Source: Calvatia gigantea (taxonomy: Eukaryota > Basidiomycota > Agaricomycetes > Agaricales > Lycoperdaceae). Taken from it: DNA of 64,000 nt. Every line of letters begins with the position of its first letter. Positions within the stretch are counted from its first letter, which is position 1. The position numbers and the translations under genes were made by a program. A model generated the notes under the pieces. It had not been told where the DNA came from, did no database searches, and saw only the letters and a program-made list of their open reading frames with translations. The DNA lies in NCBI GenBank assembly GCA_025093985.1, contig JACAAK010000002.1, forward strand, positions 496,001-560,000. The letters run 5' to 3'. Positions 33,713-42,577 of the stretch are shown piece after piece.

Positions 33713-33938
33713 TGTTGTAACTAGGTATCCCATAGTCATATAATTATAGAAAATTTAATTAACTAGATGGGGAATTGAACCCCAAACCCTTTGGACATAT
33801 ACTAGATGCTTTACCATTGAGCTATCAGATTATACTGGTTTTTAGTGGTTATCTACCCATATATTGACATAAAGCATATAATGTCTTGTGAGCCTGTACA
33901 TTATAGGTGGAAAATGACTGGATTTACTATCTATAACA
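33713..33938 (-). repeat. 3' LTR of the TRIM element
   Basis: This 226-bp repeat aligns along its full length with 34111-34502 once the insert in the latter is removed, with clear but moderate divergence. It is adjacent to the purine tract and to the left copy of the CTAAC target duplication. The divergence implies that insertion is older than the neighbouring tandem duplication. Confidence 0.8.
33761..33831 (-). ncRNA. tRNA-like Pol III unit inside the 3' LTR
   Basis: The minus strand contains TAGCTCAATGGT (A box, 33824-33813) and GGTTCAATTCC (B box, 33781-33771), the internal promoter of tRNA genes. A TTTT run follows 8 nt beyond the 3' end (33753-33750), a Pol III terminator. The D arm and T arm fold. 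The anticodon loop is TATATGT, lacking the universal U33, and the acceptor stem has two mispairs. It is therefore not a working decoding tRNA. In the other LTR copy the anticodon stem TTTGG/CCAGA pairs fully. Confidence 0.65.
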
Positions 33939-33954
33939 CTCCCACTAAATCTGA

Positions 33955-34025
33955 ACATGTCAGAGTGAACCTATGACCTAATCTGGTATATATACCAAAT
34001 GCTCTAACTATTGAGCTATTTGGCC
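33955..34025 (-). ncRNA. Third tRNA-like unit in the TRIM interior
   Basis: The minus strand reads GGCCAAATAGCTC with a perfect D stem GCTC/GAGC, an anticodon stem TTTGG/CCAGA identical to that of the 5' LTR copy, and a weak B box (GGTTCACTC). It is related to the LTR tRNA-like units but more degraded in the T arm. It was probably captured or duplicated within the element. Confidence 0.5.
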
Positions 34026-34098
34026 ATTATAGATTGAACCAAGTACCTCTGATCAGATCTAACTTTCCAATGATGTCATGCTAACTCAAGTACTGATA

Positions 34099-34110
34099 GG
34101 GCCCATAACC
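34099..34110 (-). other. Primer-binding site of the TRIM
   Basis: On the minus strand GGTTATGGGCCC directly follows the LTR. Its complement differs by one base from the conserved anticodon arm GGGCTCATAACC of initiator tRNA-Met. Priming from an internal, cleaved initiator tRNA is known for Copia-group elements. Confidence 0.65.
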
Positions 34111-34502
34111 TGTTGTAACTAGATATCCTATAGTAATGTAATCATAGAAAATTTAATTAACTAGATAAGGAATTGAACCCTAGACCTTCTGGACATATAC
34201 CAAATACTTTCACCTCTGGCACAGCAGAATCAGAGAGGGAAAATATCATAAGAGATTCAAAATTGACACTGAGAAACAAGGCTAGAAATTTCCTTATATG
34301 GTGAGTTTTCATCTCAGTTAATGAATCTTTGGTACCCTTGGTGCTTGGTACCAACTTGGATTGGTCTGTGGTGTTTACCATTGAGCTATCAGATTATACT
34401 AGTTTTCAGTGGTTGTCTACCTATATACTGATGTAAGACACATAATGTCTTGTGAGCCTGTGTGTCATAGGTGAGAGATGACCAGATTCACTATCCACAA
34501 CA
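34111..34502 (-). repeat. 5' LTR of the TRIM, split by an insert
   Basis: It matches the 3' LTR at both ends: 34111-34210 and 34373-34502. It touches the primer-binding site on one side and the right CTAAC duplication on the other. The insert falls within the tRNA-like unit, between its A and B boxes, and so disables it. Confidence 0.75.
34211..34372. mobile_element. 162-bp insert inside the 5' LTR
   Basis: The segment absent from the 3' LTR starts CACCTCTGG and ends TGTGGTG, with TTT on both sides, so short imperfect inverted ends and a 3-bp duplication are possible. The minus strand is open throughout (text TDQSKLVPSTKGTKDSL), but no protein family was recognised. It may be a MITE or a captured gene fragment. 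Confidence 0.4.
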
Positions 34503-35159
34503 CTAACTTCAGTCAGTGCTATGTACAAATAACTACATTAGTAACAGTCCCTGTAAAACATAGAGCCTTGACACTTATTACATAGATCTATATGAGGGTC
34601 ATTGAGTGGGCCACTCAAATAAAGCAGGTGCAAGGTAATAGAAAAGCATTTGGAGTTAGGAGAGTCCTCTTATCTATAGCTAGACTATAGTGTATTTTAT
34701 AGAGAATATATTATCTTAGCTTGAGAGAATAGAATTCTATGTCAGTGCCAATAGGCACTTACATGTTGTATCCACAGTAGAAGAGATAATATGCCTCTCC
34801 TAGGGGTATTATGCCTGCAAAGGGCTCTATAGCTGAAATACTGTTCTTATAACTAGTGTGAGTCTGTCCCACACTCCTGTCTTTTTTTGTCTTTTTTTCT
34901 CACCTATTGTACTGGAGGTGGTCCAGTATCTGTAGTACCTGTTCTGTAGTTTAAATCCAGGAAATGAGGCTTTGGTATATACCCTAGCAACTCCTCTGCA
35001 ATCTGGTAGAACTCAGATGAGGGTGTCCTTCCTCAGCAATGACACCTAGCTCTTCTGATGGGACTATAGGGCAGTAAACACATTATGTAATAATATAGGC
35101 CTTATATAAACAATAATTAAATTTAAAAAAAAAACCCTACAAAGTCCAATATTTCGAAA

Positions 35160-35395
35160 ATGTCAGGAATTTCTATGCTTCTCCGGATGTGTGCCCCCAA
35201 TTCAGCTCCCATCAGGTTCCATCAGAGCCTCACTAACATCAGTCTGTGGAAAGAGGAAATGTGCAGGAAAATATTAATATATCAAACCTCGACAGTATAG
35301 GCAACTAATAATCTGGGCCATCCCGTACGTAAGACTCTTGGCAAGAAGCTCGGGGAGCAGAAGTACTACCAAAAAAGGTAGAGCTCAAAATATGC
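35160..35395 (+). other. Possible exons of an unrecognised gene (copy 1)
   Basis: Just right of the A-run, ATG at 35160 opens SGISMLLRMCAPNSAPIRFH, an N-terminus like a mitochondrial targeting sequence. After a possible short intron the text is NNLGHPVPKTLGKKLGEQKYY up to a GTAGAG at 35381. The same occurs at 38151 in copy 2. It is protein-like but not recognised and the splice sites are weak. Confidence 0.25.
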
Positions 35396-36264
35396 GGAAA
35401 GGGGAAACGGGCTTCAAACACTCTTCTCTAGCTTTGCGAGCAACATGGGTACTTGAACGGAACAGGCTCCCAGATTCACTCTTGGGCGGAAGATACAAGG
35501 GTTGAAAATATTCGTGTGAAAGCCTCAAGGTAAGCGAAAGTGGGTTGAGGTCGTATGACCCGGATTCTGGTGGTTAGAATGCTTTGGAATGCCGATTCCG
35601 AACACGTCAGATCGGCGGAAGCCCAGCACTATCCGGACCCCCAACGGAAAGAAAATTTCTGATCCGTAAATTATCCGCAGGGGCCTTAAACAATCGGGGA
35701 ACCGAACATGAACTGATGGGTGGCACAACAGGGTTATTGTTGAGGATAAGTAGCACCACTCCGCAGTAAACGCACCCGTGCGTCCAAGTAGGGGGTGTTT
35801 AACCTAACGTGGAATAGCATCAGTCGGGGCCATGAGAGTCCTGTTTGCCACGGCGAATCTCGACAATGGGCGATGTCGGAACGGCAGGTTGTGAACGCAG
35901 CGAAACCATACTTGATGTATCAGCGGTTCTCGAGGAACGTTAACGCCTTGCAAAGCGTTGACTAAAATGGAAAATAAATAAATTGTTGGCAGGGGGTTCC
36001 AAAAACAAATATCCATTATCAGAACGTGAAAAACGAGACGTCATGACCGTGATGGGTTGATAGAAGTACAAATATTGCAGCATATGCCAAAGAAAACATC
36101 TGGGACAAGGGGACATCAGTCGAGATAGAGATAGAGGGGTGAGGTGGATAACTCACGAGATCGAATTAAATAAACAACGGATCATGTAGAATAAAGCCCA
36201 TACATAGGGTGATATGCTGCATGCCACCCCAGACGGTACTTGCGTGGGTCAGATCAGGGAGGGA

Positions 36265-36807
36265 TCATCGTTGATCCCAATAGTATTTTGGCGGTTTCCT
36301 GGATATATACTCGTGGTATGAGGATCTACTCAATCGTTTTGGTTGGGCAGTTGGCGACGGCTGATGATCAATTGTGATGAATCAAGTCAGTGTTAAACCA
36401 TGTGGTACATTTAAAATGGGCAAAATTTGAGAGATAAAAGCTCGGTATTCATTAGAATTCGGAGGGTGGGAGAGGGGTAGATATTTCATGTTTAAAGGAA
36501 GCAAACATACCTGTGATAGCTCCGCAGGGCCCGCAGCGGTTTCGGCGTTCACAGATACAGCATCACTGGCACTCATGCCAGAATGAGATCGGTCTGGGCA
36601 TTTCTCCCCGGCTGTTCCAGGAGAGTCGCTCGTGGAACCCCTTGCCTCCCGACCCCTCTCAACGTCCAAACTCCTGCCTAGGGCTCGTTGCTGCTTTCGT
36701 CTTTGCTTTTTGCGCATTTGAAGGACCACGGTTGTTACAAGTACAACAATGAGGATGACTAGCGGTGGATTAGACGACAGGAAAACAGATGAAACACATG
36801 GGCGCAC
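36265..36807 (-). CDS. Single-pass membrane protein fragment, copy 1
   Basis: The minus strand encodes SSNPPLVILIVVLVTTVVLQ, one strong membrane helix, then the basic stop-transfer MRKKQRRKQQR and a Ser/Ala-rich cytosolic tail. A GTATGT donor after GPAELSQ joins by eye to a CAG acceptor near 36359. The last exon then reads SPTAQPKRLSRSSYHEYISR and ends with stop 36265-36267. Upstream, the frame continues to MATLALRGRSQSS but is separated by a TAG directly before SSVRPCV. The N-terminus is therefore unclear: an undetected splice or a nonsense mutation. The family is not recognised. Identical DNA lies at 39257-39799. Confidence 0.5.
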
Positions 36808-38150
36808 TGAAGACTACGACGACTGCGATCTCCCACGCAGTGCCAAGGTGGCCATGACTCGGACTGTGTAATACCATGGTTAGCAGAGAGTAGCGACGAG
36901 CAAATCAAAAGATTAAAGCCTGAGAGGTGAAGAAGATCTCGGGTTTGAGGTCAAAGATAATTGGATATGGCAAAAAGTAAAGTCGTGGACTTTCTCGCAT
37001 AGGCAAAACTCCCGATTGAATGGGTAGGTTCTGGAGATAAAGGGGGAACGGAGGGTGAATTAAATAAAAGAATCAAATGACAAACCTGTCCAAGTTCGCA
37101 GTCATTTCGCCTATATCGGTGACAGGGATGGGTTATATCTGAGAATTGTGTTCGGGGATAATACGGTTCAAGTGGAGATCCCCCTAATACAAATGTCCAG
37201 CACTACGAAGGAATCTTGCGGCAAGATGGAGGAAGCAGAATGCCAGGAGGAAAGGGAAGAAGGTAAGGGCTGTCAAGAAATTCCTTATATGGTGAGTTTT
37301 CATCTCAGTTAATGAATCTTTGGTACCCTTGGTGCTTGATACTGACTTGGATTGGTCTGTGGTGTTTACCATTGAGCTATCAGATTATACTAGTTTTCAG
37401 TGGTTGTCTACCTATATACTGATGTAAGACACATAATGTCTTGTGAGCCTGTGTGTCATAGGTGAGAGATGACCAGATTCACTATCCACAACACTAACTT
37501 CAGTCAGTGCTATGTACAAATAACTACATTAGTAACAGTCCCTGTAAAACATAGAGCCTTGACACTTATTACATAGATCTATATAAGGGTCATTGAGTGG
37601 GCCACTCAAATAAAGCAGGTGCAAGGTAATAGAAAAGCATTTGGAGTTAGGAGAGTCCTCTTATCTATAGCTAGACTATAGTGTATTTTATAGAGAATAT
37701 ATTATCTTAGCTTGAGAGGATAGAATTCTATGTCAGTGCCAATAGGCACTTACATGTTGTATCCACAGTAGAAGAGATAATATGCCTCTCCTAGGGGTAT
37801 TATGCCTGCAAAGGGCTCCATAGCTGAAATACTGTTCTTATAACTAGTGGAGTCTGTCCCACACTCCTGTCTTTTTTTGTCTTTTTTTCTCACCTATTGT
37901 ACTGGAGGTGGTCCAGTATCTGTAGTACCTGTTCTGTAGTTTAAATCCAGGAAATGAGGCTTTGGTATATACCCTAGCAACTCCTCTGCAATCTGGTAGA
38001 ACTCAGATGAGGGTGTCCTTCCTCAGCAATGACACCTAGCTCTTCTGATGGGACTATAGGGCAGTAAACACATTATGTAATAATATAGGCCTTATATAAA
38101 CAATGATTAAATTTAAAAAAAAAACCCCTACAAAGTCCAATATTTCGAAA

Positions 38151-38388
38151 ATGTCAGGAATTTCTATGCTTCTCCGGATGTGTGCCCCCAATTCAGCTCC
38201 CATCAGGTTCCATCAGAGCCTCACTAACATCAGTCTGTGGAAAGAGGAAATGTGCAGGCAAATATTAATATATCAAACCTCGACAGTATAGGCAACTAAT
38301 AATCTGGGCCATCCCGTACCTAAGACTCTTGGCAAGAAGCTCGGGGAGCAGAAGTACTACCAAAAAAGGTAGAGCTCAAAATATGCGG
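38151..38388 (+). other. Possible exons of an unrecognised gene (copy 2)
   Basis: Duplicate of 35160-35395 with the same MSGISMLLRMC opening. Two single-base differences from copy 1 lie at the possible splice donor and in the second coding part. No family assignment was possible. Confidence 0.25.
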
Positions 38389-39256
38389 AAAGGGGAAACG
38401 GGCTTCAAACACTCTTCTCTTGCTTTGCGAGCAACATGGGTACTTGAACGGAACAGGCTCCCAGATTTCACTCTTGGGCGGAAGATACAAGGGTTGAAAA
38501 TATTCGTGTGAAAGCCTCAAGGTAAGCGAAAGTGGGTTGAGGTCGTATGACCCGGATTCTGGTGGTTAGAATGCTTTGGAATGCCGATTCCGAACACGTC
38601 AGATCGGCGGAAGCCCAGCACTATCCGGACCCCCAACGGAAAGAAAATTTCTGATCCGTAAATTATCCGCAGGGGCCTTAAACAATCGGGGAACCGAACA
38701 TGAACTGATGGGTGGCACAACAGGGTTATTGTTGAGGATAAGTAGCACCACTCCGCAGTAAACGCACCCGTGCGTCCAAGTAGGGGGTGTTTAACCTAAC
38801 GTGGAATAGCATCAGTCGGGGCCATGAGAGTCCTGTTTGCCACGGCGAATCTCGACAATGGGCGATGTCGGAACGGCAGGTTGTGAACGCAGCGAAACCA
38901 TACTTGATGTATCAGCGGTTCTCGAGGAACGTTAACGCCTTGCAAAGCGTTGACTAAAATGGAAAATAAATAAATTGTTGGCAGGGGGTTCCAAAAACAA
39001 ATATCCATTATCAGAACGTGAAAAACGAGACGTCATGACCGTGATGGGTTGATAGAAGTACAAATATTGCAGCATATGCCAAAGAAAACATCTGGGACAA
39101 GGGGACATCAGTCGAGATAGAGATAGAGGGGTGAGGTGGATAACTCACGAGATCGAATTAAATAAACAACGGATCATGTAGAATAAAGCCCATACATAGG
39201 GTGATATGCTGCATGCCACCCCAGACGGTACTTGCGTGGGTCAGATCAGGGAGGGA

Positions 39257-39799
39257 TCATCGTTGATCCCAATAGTATTTTGGCGGTTTCCTGGATATAT
39301 ACTCGTGGTATGAGGATCTACTCAATCGTTTTGGTTGGGCAGTTGGCGACGGCTGATGATCAATTGTGATGAATCAAGTCAGTGTTAAACCATGTGGTAC
39401 ATTTAAAATGGGCAAAATTTGAGAGATAAAAGCTCGGTATTCATTAGAATTCGGAGGGTGGGAGAGGGGTAGATATTTCATGTTTAAAGGAAGCAAACAT
39501 ACCTGTGATAGCTCCGCAGGGCCCGCAGCGGTTTCGGCGTTCACAGATACAGCATCACTGGCACTCATGCCAGAATGAGATCGGTCTGGGCATTTCTCCC
39601 CGGCTGTTCCAGGAGAGTCGCTCGTGGAACCCCTTGCCTCCCGACCCCTCTCAACGTCCAAACTCCTGCCTAGGGCTCGTTGCTGCTTTCGTCTTTGCTT
39701 TTTGCGCATTTGAAGGACCACGGTTGTTACAAGTACAACAATGAGGATGACTAGCGGTGGATTAGACGACAGGAAAACAGATGAAACACATGGGCGCAC
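39257..39799 (-). CDS. Single-pass membrane protein fragment, copy 2
   Basis: Same sequence as 36265-36807: one membrane helix, basic anchor, low-complexity tail and a spliced C-terminal exon ending YYWDQR. The same TAG precedes the first clear exon, so any damage predates the duplication. Only this copy keeps the original upstream DNA (beyond 40272). That DNA has the pyrimidine-rich leader text typical of basidiomycete promoters around 40290-40400. If the gene works, this is the likelier expressed copy. Confidence 0.5.
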
Positions 39800-40272
39800 T
39801 GAAGACTACGACGACTGCGATCTCCCACGCAGTGCCAAGGTGGCCATGACTCGGACTGTGTAATACCATGGTTAGCAGAGAGTAGCGACGAGCAAATCAA
39901 AAGATTAAAGCCTGAGAGGTGAAGAAGATCTCGGGTTTGAGGTCAAAGATAATTGGATATGGCAAAAAGTAAAGTCGTGGACTTTCTCGCATAGGCAAAA
40001 CTCCCGATTGAATGGGTAGGTTCTGGAGATAAAGGGGGAACGGAGGGTGAATTAAATAAAAGAATCAAATGACAAACCTGTCCAAGTTCGCAGTCATTTC
40101 GCCTATATCGGTGACAGGGATGGGTTATATCTGAGAATTGTGTTCGGGGATAATACGGTTCAAGTGGAGATCCCCCTAATACAAATGTCCAGCACTACGA
40201 AGGAATCTTGCGGCAAGATGGAGGAAGCAGAATGCCAGGAGGAAAGGGAAGAAGGTAAGGGCTGTCAAGAAA

Positions 40273-41272
40273 TCAACGTTAATTATTGATGATTCTGGTG
40301 TGGCGGAAGCGAGTAGAAGCGAGTGTGTGGTTGTGGATGATACGAGGAAGACGAGAGAGGAGACGATGGGTTGGTAGTCGGAGGGTTATAAGTCAAAGTC
40401 AAGCATTCCACCCAAGTAAGTCTGGGCAGTGTCTTCGCCAAGCCAAGAACACATGTCCCCTCATGTTCCTCGGGTCTGGCTTCTGGGAAGATGCCAAGTC
40501 GGCTTGTGGAGGGGGTATCCGAATCGGCTGTTGTACTTAGCCCGGCCAACACAAAGTATATATTTTCATACCATCCCCTCCGGATTGACTGCGCCGCGCC
40601 CGAAGAGCATGGGCTCACGAGACCTGCACGGAACAAATACAGTACCAGAGCGGCATCCAGAAGCTGGTTGAACGGAACTCAGGAGTTAGCAAAAGCGAAA
40701 AGCTTGGCTTTGATAACGTAAGCCAAGTCAGTCATCCCACTGTTATTAACACACCAACTATATGAGGTGATCAAACGCCGTTATGAAGGCAACCAAAACT
40801 GTCCAAATCCCTGCTCAGCATGTAGGTATGCTTCCCTGCCACGCCCGCGGTTCGTCGAATTAAGCACGGCGAAGCTTCCCTTTGCTCATAAAATGACCAA
40901 CGGGGTAAAAGTACAAGAAGGCCACCAAGAACACTCGGCTCAGATAAGATTCCCAAGAGTTAGAAATACTTTGGCTGAAACGTCTCAGCATTCCTCCTTG
41001 TCAATCACGGTAAGTGCTGTGGTGGCCACCGTTTCCTTGAGGCTTGCCGTGTTTTGGACCTTCACGGTCTTGGAGCCTTGGCTTTGTCAGAGAGTGCCAT
41101 TCCCGCAATGATTCCCACGTTTCCAGCCCGGTCCGGGGGCTCACTTTCCGTTTCTTCACGGACTACCCTTGCTGCTCCTACCAACCTCAATAATTATACA
41201 GTAAGTTCTTTGCAATGAACCATGGCATAGGTTGATCGTTGGCTGGAACAGATTCTCGGTACATAAACAGCC
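40273..41272. other. Unique DNA between duplication and FAHD gene
   Basis: It probably contains the promoter and leader of the minus-strand gene in copy 2 and the promoter of the plus-strand FAHD gene. Short frames on both strands were not recognised. Confidence 0.4.
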
Positions 41273-42420
41273 ATGGCATCCAATTTTGTTCGTGTAGGAA
41301 AGAAAGTACGGCTGTTCTCTATGAGCAATGAATGTTATTTGACGAACTTCTTTGCGACTGATTATAATCACCGTTAACTCCAACCTCTCTTCTTTTCTGT
41401 CCCATCCTCCTGTCAAAAATAACGTCAACGGTGCCACAATCGTCCGTGAACACAACTCTCAAACCTAGATTGTGGCTATCGGCAGAAATTATGCAGCTCA
41501 CGCCAAGGAGCTGGGAAACAAACCTCCTAAAGAGCCCTTCTTCTTCCTAAAGCCCACTTCCAGCTACTTACCGTCCGGTGGCAAAGTTGAAATTCCAAGA
41601 GGAGTCGTAGCACATCATGAGGGTAAGCATAGTGTTTCTATCACAGGATCGGATAAAACTGAGCTCACCGCCGTTTTCTTTACTCTCTTGCCTTCGACAG
41701 TTGAGCTTGGCCTCGTCATTGGCAAAACGGGACGCGACATTCCTGCTGCGGAAGCCGAGTCCTACATCGCCGGTTACAGTATGTCAGAACACCTGCTCAC
41801 TCTAGAAGTATTCGGCTGAACTTTCATCAGCTCTAGCAGTGGACATGACTGCTCGTAATCTCCAGGACAAAGTGCGCAAAGCCGGCTTACCTTGGTCGGC
41901 GGCGAAAGGCTTTGATACTTTTACCCCAATCGGGTGCGTTCTTCCCTTCTCGCGGGTCCAGTCCAAATCGATAACCTGGTCCGCGCTCAGAGGCTGGATA
42001 CCTAAGAAGGATATTGTTGATCCCCATAACCTACGGTTGAGCCTCGCCGTATGTTCCTTATCAACGCCAAGCGTTCTGCTGATGTGACCCGTATGATATA
42101 GATCAACGGCAAGATAAAACAAGACGGCACCACGGGTGATATGATTTTTCAAATCCCGCAACTCATTGAACATGTTTCTTCAATCATGATGCTCGAGGTT
42201 CGAACTCCTCCCCCTTCCCTCCGTTTCACGTGAAATTACATTTAATGAGCAGGAAGGAGATCTTCTCCTGACCGGTACACCTTCTGGCGTTGGCCCTGTC
42301 CTTCCTGGGGATAGTGTATCTTGTTCGCTCAAGGACGCATCGGGCAAGGAATTATTGAAGCTGGACTTCGACGCGGTGCAACGAGAGAAGGGGTACCAGT
42401 TCGTCCCAGATTCCGAGTAA
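41273..42420 (+). CDS. FAHD1-type fumarylacetoacetate hydrolase family protein
   Basis: An FAH-domain enzyme of about 220 residues close to FAHD1, a mitochondrial acylpyruvase and oxaloacetate decarboxylase. Exons: 41273-41305 ([11 protein letters not shown]), 41469-41622 ([33 protein letters not shown]), 41701-41779 ([14 protein letters not shown], the metal-ligand Glu strand), then about 41828 onward. Later parts are [71 protein letters not shown] and [17 protein letters not shown]. Stop is at 42418-42420. Metal-binding E-x-E and the Asp in [10 protein letters not shown] are present, as is the TGTPSGVG loop. Introns are 50-160 nt with good borders and one frame throughout. No separate targeting sequence is visible. 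Function is assigned by family; the in vivo substrate is not certain. Confidence 0.9.
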
Positions 42421-42577
42421 ATTATCTGTCGTTTGCTTCGATTCTAATACCATGATCCATGTTCCAGAGGATAACCCCATTTGAACCTACTCAGTTACTG
42501 AGCAACATTGACTTGTCATTGATTTGGTATCATGCAGGGTTGGACACCCCCAAGGGGACGCCGGGTTTCTGCTGGAA

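Larger units (their letters stand above)
33713..34502 (-). mobile_element. Miniature LTR retrotransposon (TRIM) with tRNA-bearing LTRs
   Basis: Two direct repeats, 33713-33938 and 34111-34502, bound a 172-bp interior, and the whole is flanked by CTAAC (33708-33712 and 34503-34507). Each repeat starts TGTTGTAAC and ends ACA on the plus strand. Read on the minus strand, the interior begins right after the 5' LTR with GGTTATGGGCCC (34110-34099). This complements the anticodon arm of initiator tRNA-Met with one mismatch, as in Copia-type half-tRNA priming. The interior ends with the purine tract AGTGGGAG (33946-33939) touching the 3' LTR. No gag or pol is present, so it is a non-autonomous TRIM. 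Each LTR carries a tRNA-like sequence with A box, B box and T-run; a third tRNA-like unit lies in the interior. The 5' LTR is interrupted by a 162-bp insert. Confidence 0.8.
29050..35130. other. AT-rich island built of transposable elements
   Basis: Base composition drops sharply here from near-even to strongly AT-rich, and returns to ordinary at about 35130 just after a run of A at 35127-35136. The island holds a solo LTR, an LTR-like segment, a complete Tc1 element and a miniature LTR element, all listed separately. Between them (29640-30480, 31240-31770, 33376-33712, 34510-35130) no further gene was recognised. The Tc1 transposase inside is intact, so the composition is not the result of wholesale mutation of everything present. 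Confidence 0.75.
34290..37280. repeat. Tandem duplication, copy 1 (2,991 bp)
   Basis: This segment is repeated directly at 37281-40272. It comprises the right part of the TRIM 5' LTR, the rest of the AT-rich island to about 35130 and 2.15 kb of ordinary-composition DNA. By eye there are roughly a dozen differences, all in the left 1.24 kb (for example near 34590, 34718, 34830, 34857, 35105, 35268, 35328, 35427 and 35467). From about 35500 to 37280 no difference was seen and the offset is constant at 2,992. Confidence 0.93.
37281..40272. repeat. Tandem duplication, copy 2 (2,992 bp)
   Basis: Direct repeat of 34290-37280, immediately adjoining it. At the junction (about 37274-37290) the end of the ordinary-composition segment (GTCAAGAAA) runs straight into TTCCTTATATGG of the AT-rich island. 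Copy 2 instead continues at 40273 into unique DNA. The parental sequences share AGAAAT at the breakpoint, which points to a microhomology-mediated event. Confidence 0.93.

Noticed and set aside
33761..34025. Functional nuclear tRNA genes
   Set aside because: U33 is missing, acceptor stems mispair, and one copy is split by an insert. Only the Pol III promoter boxes are convincing.
29050..35130. Mitochondrial DNA inserted in the nucleus, suggested by AT-richness and tRNA-like sequences
   Set aside because: No mitochondrial protein or rRNA text was seen, and the tRNA-like units lie in LTRs with target duplication. The content is explained by nuclear mobile elements.
29050..35130. RIP-type hypermutation as cause of the AT-rich composition
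   Set aside because: The Tc1 gene inside is intact, and the differences between duplicated segments are few and not consistently C-to-T or G-to-A.
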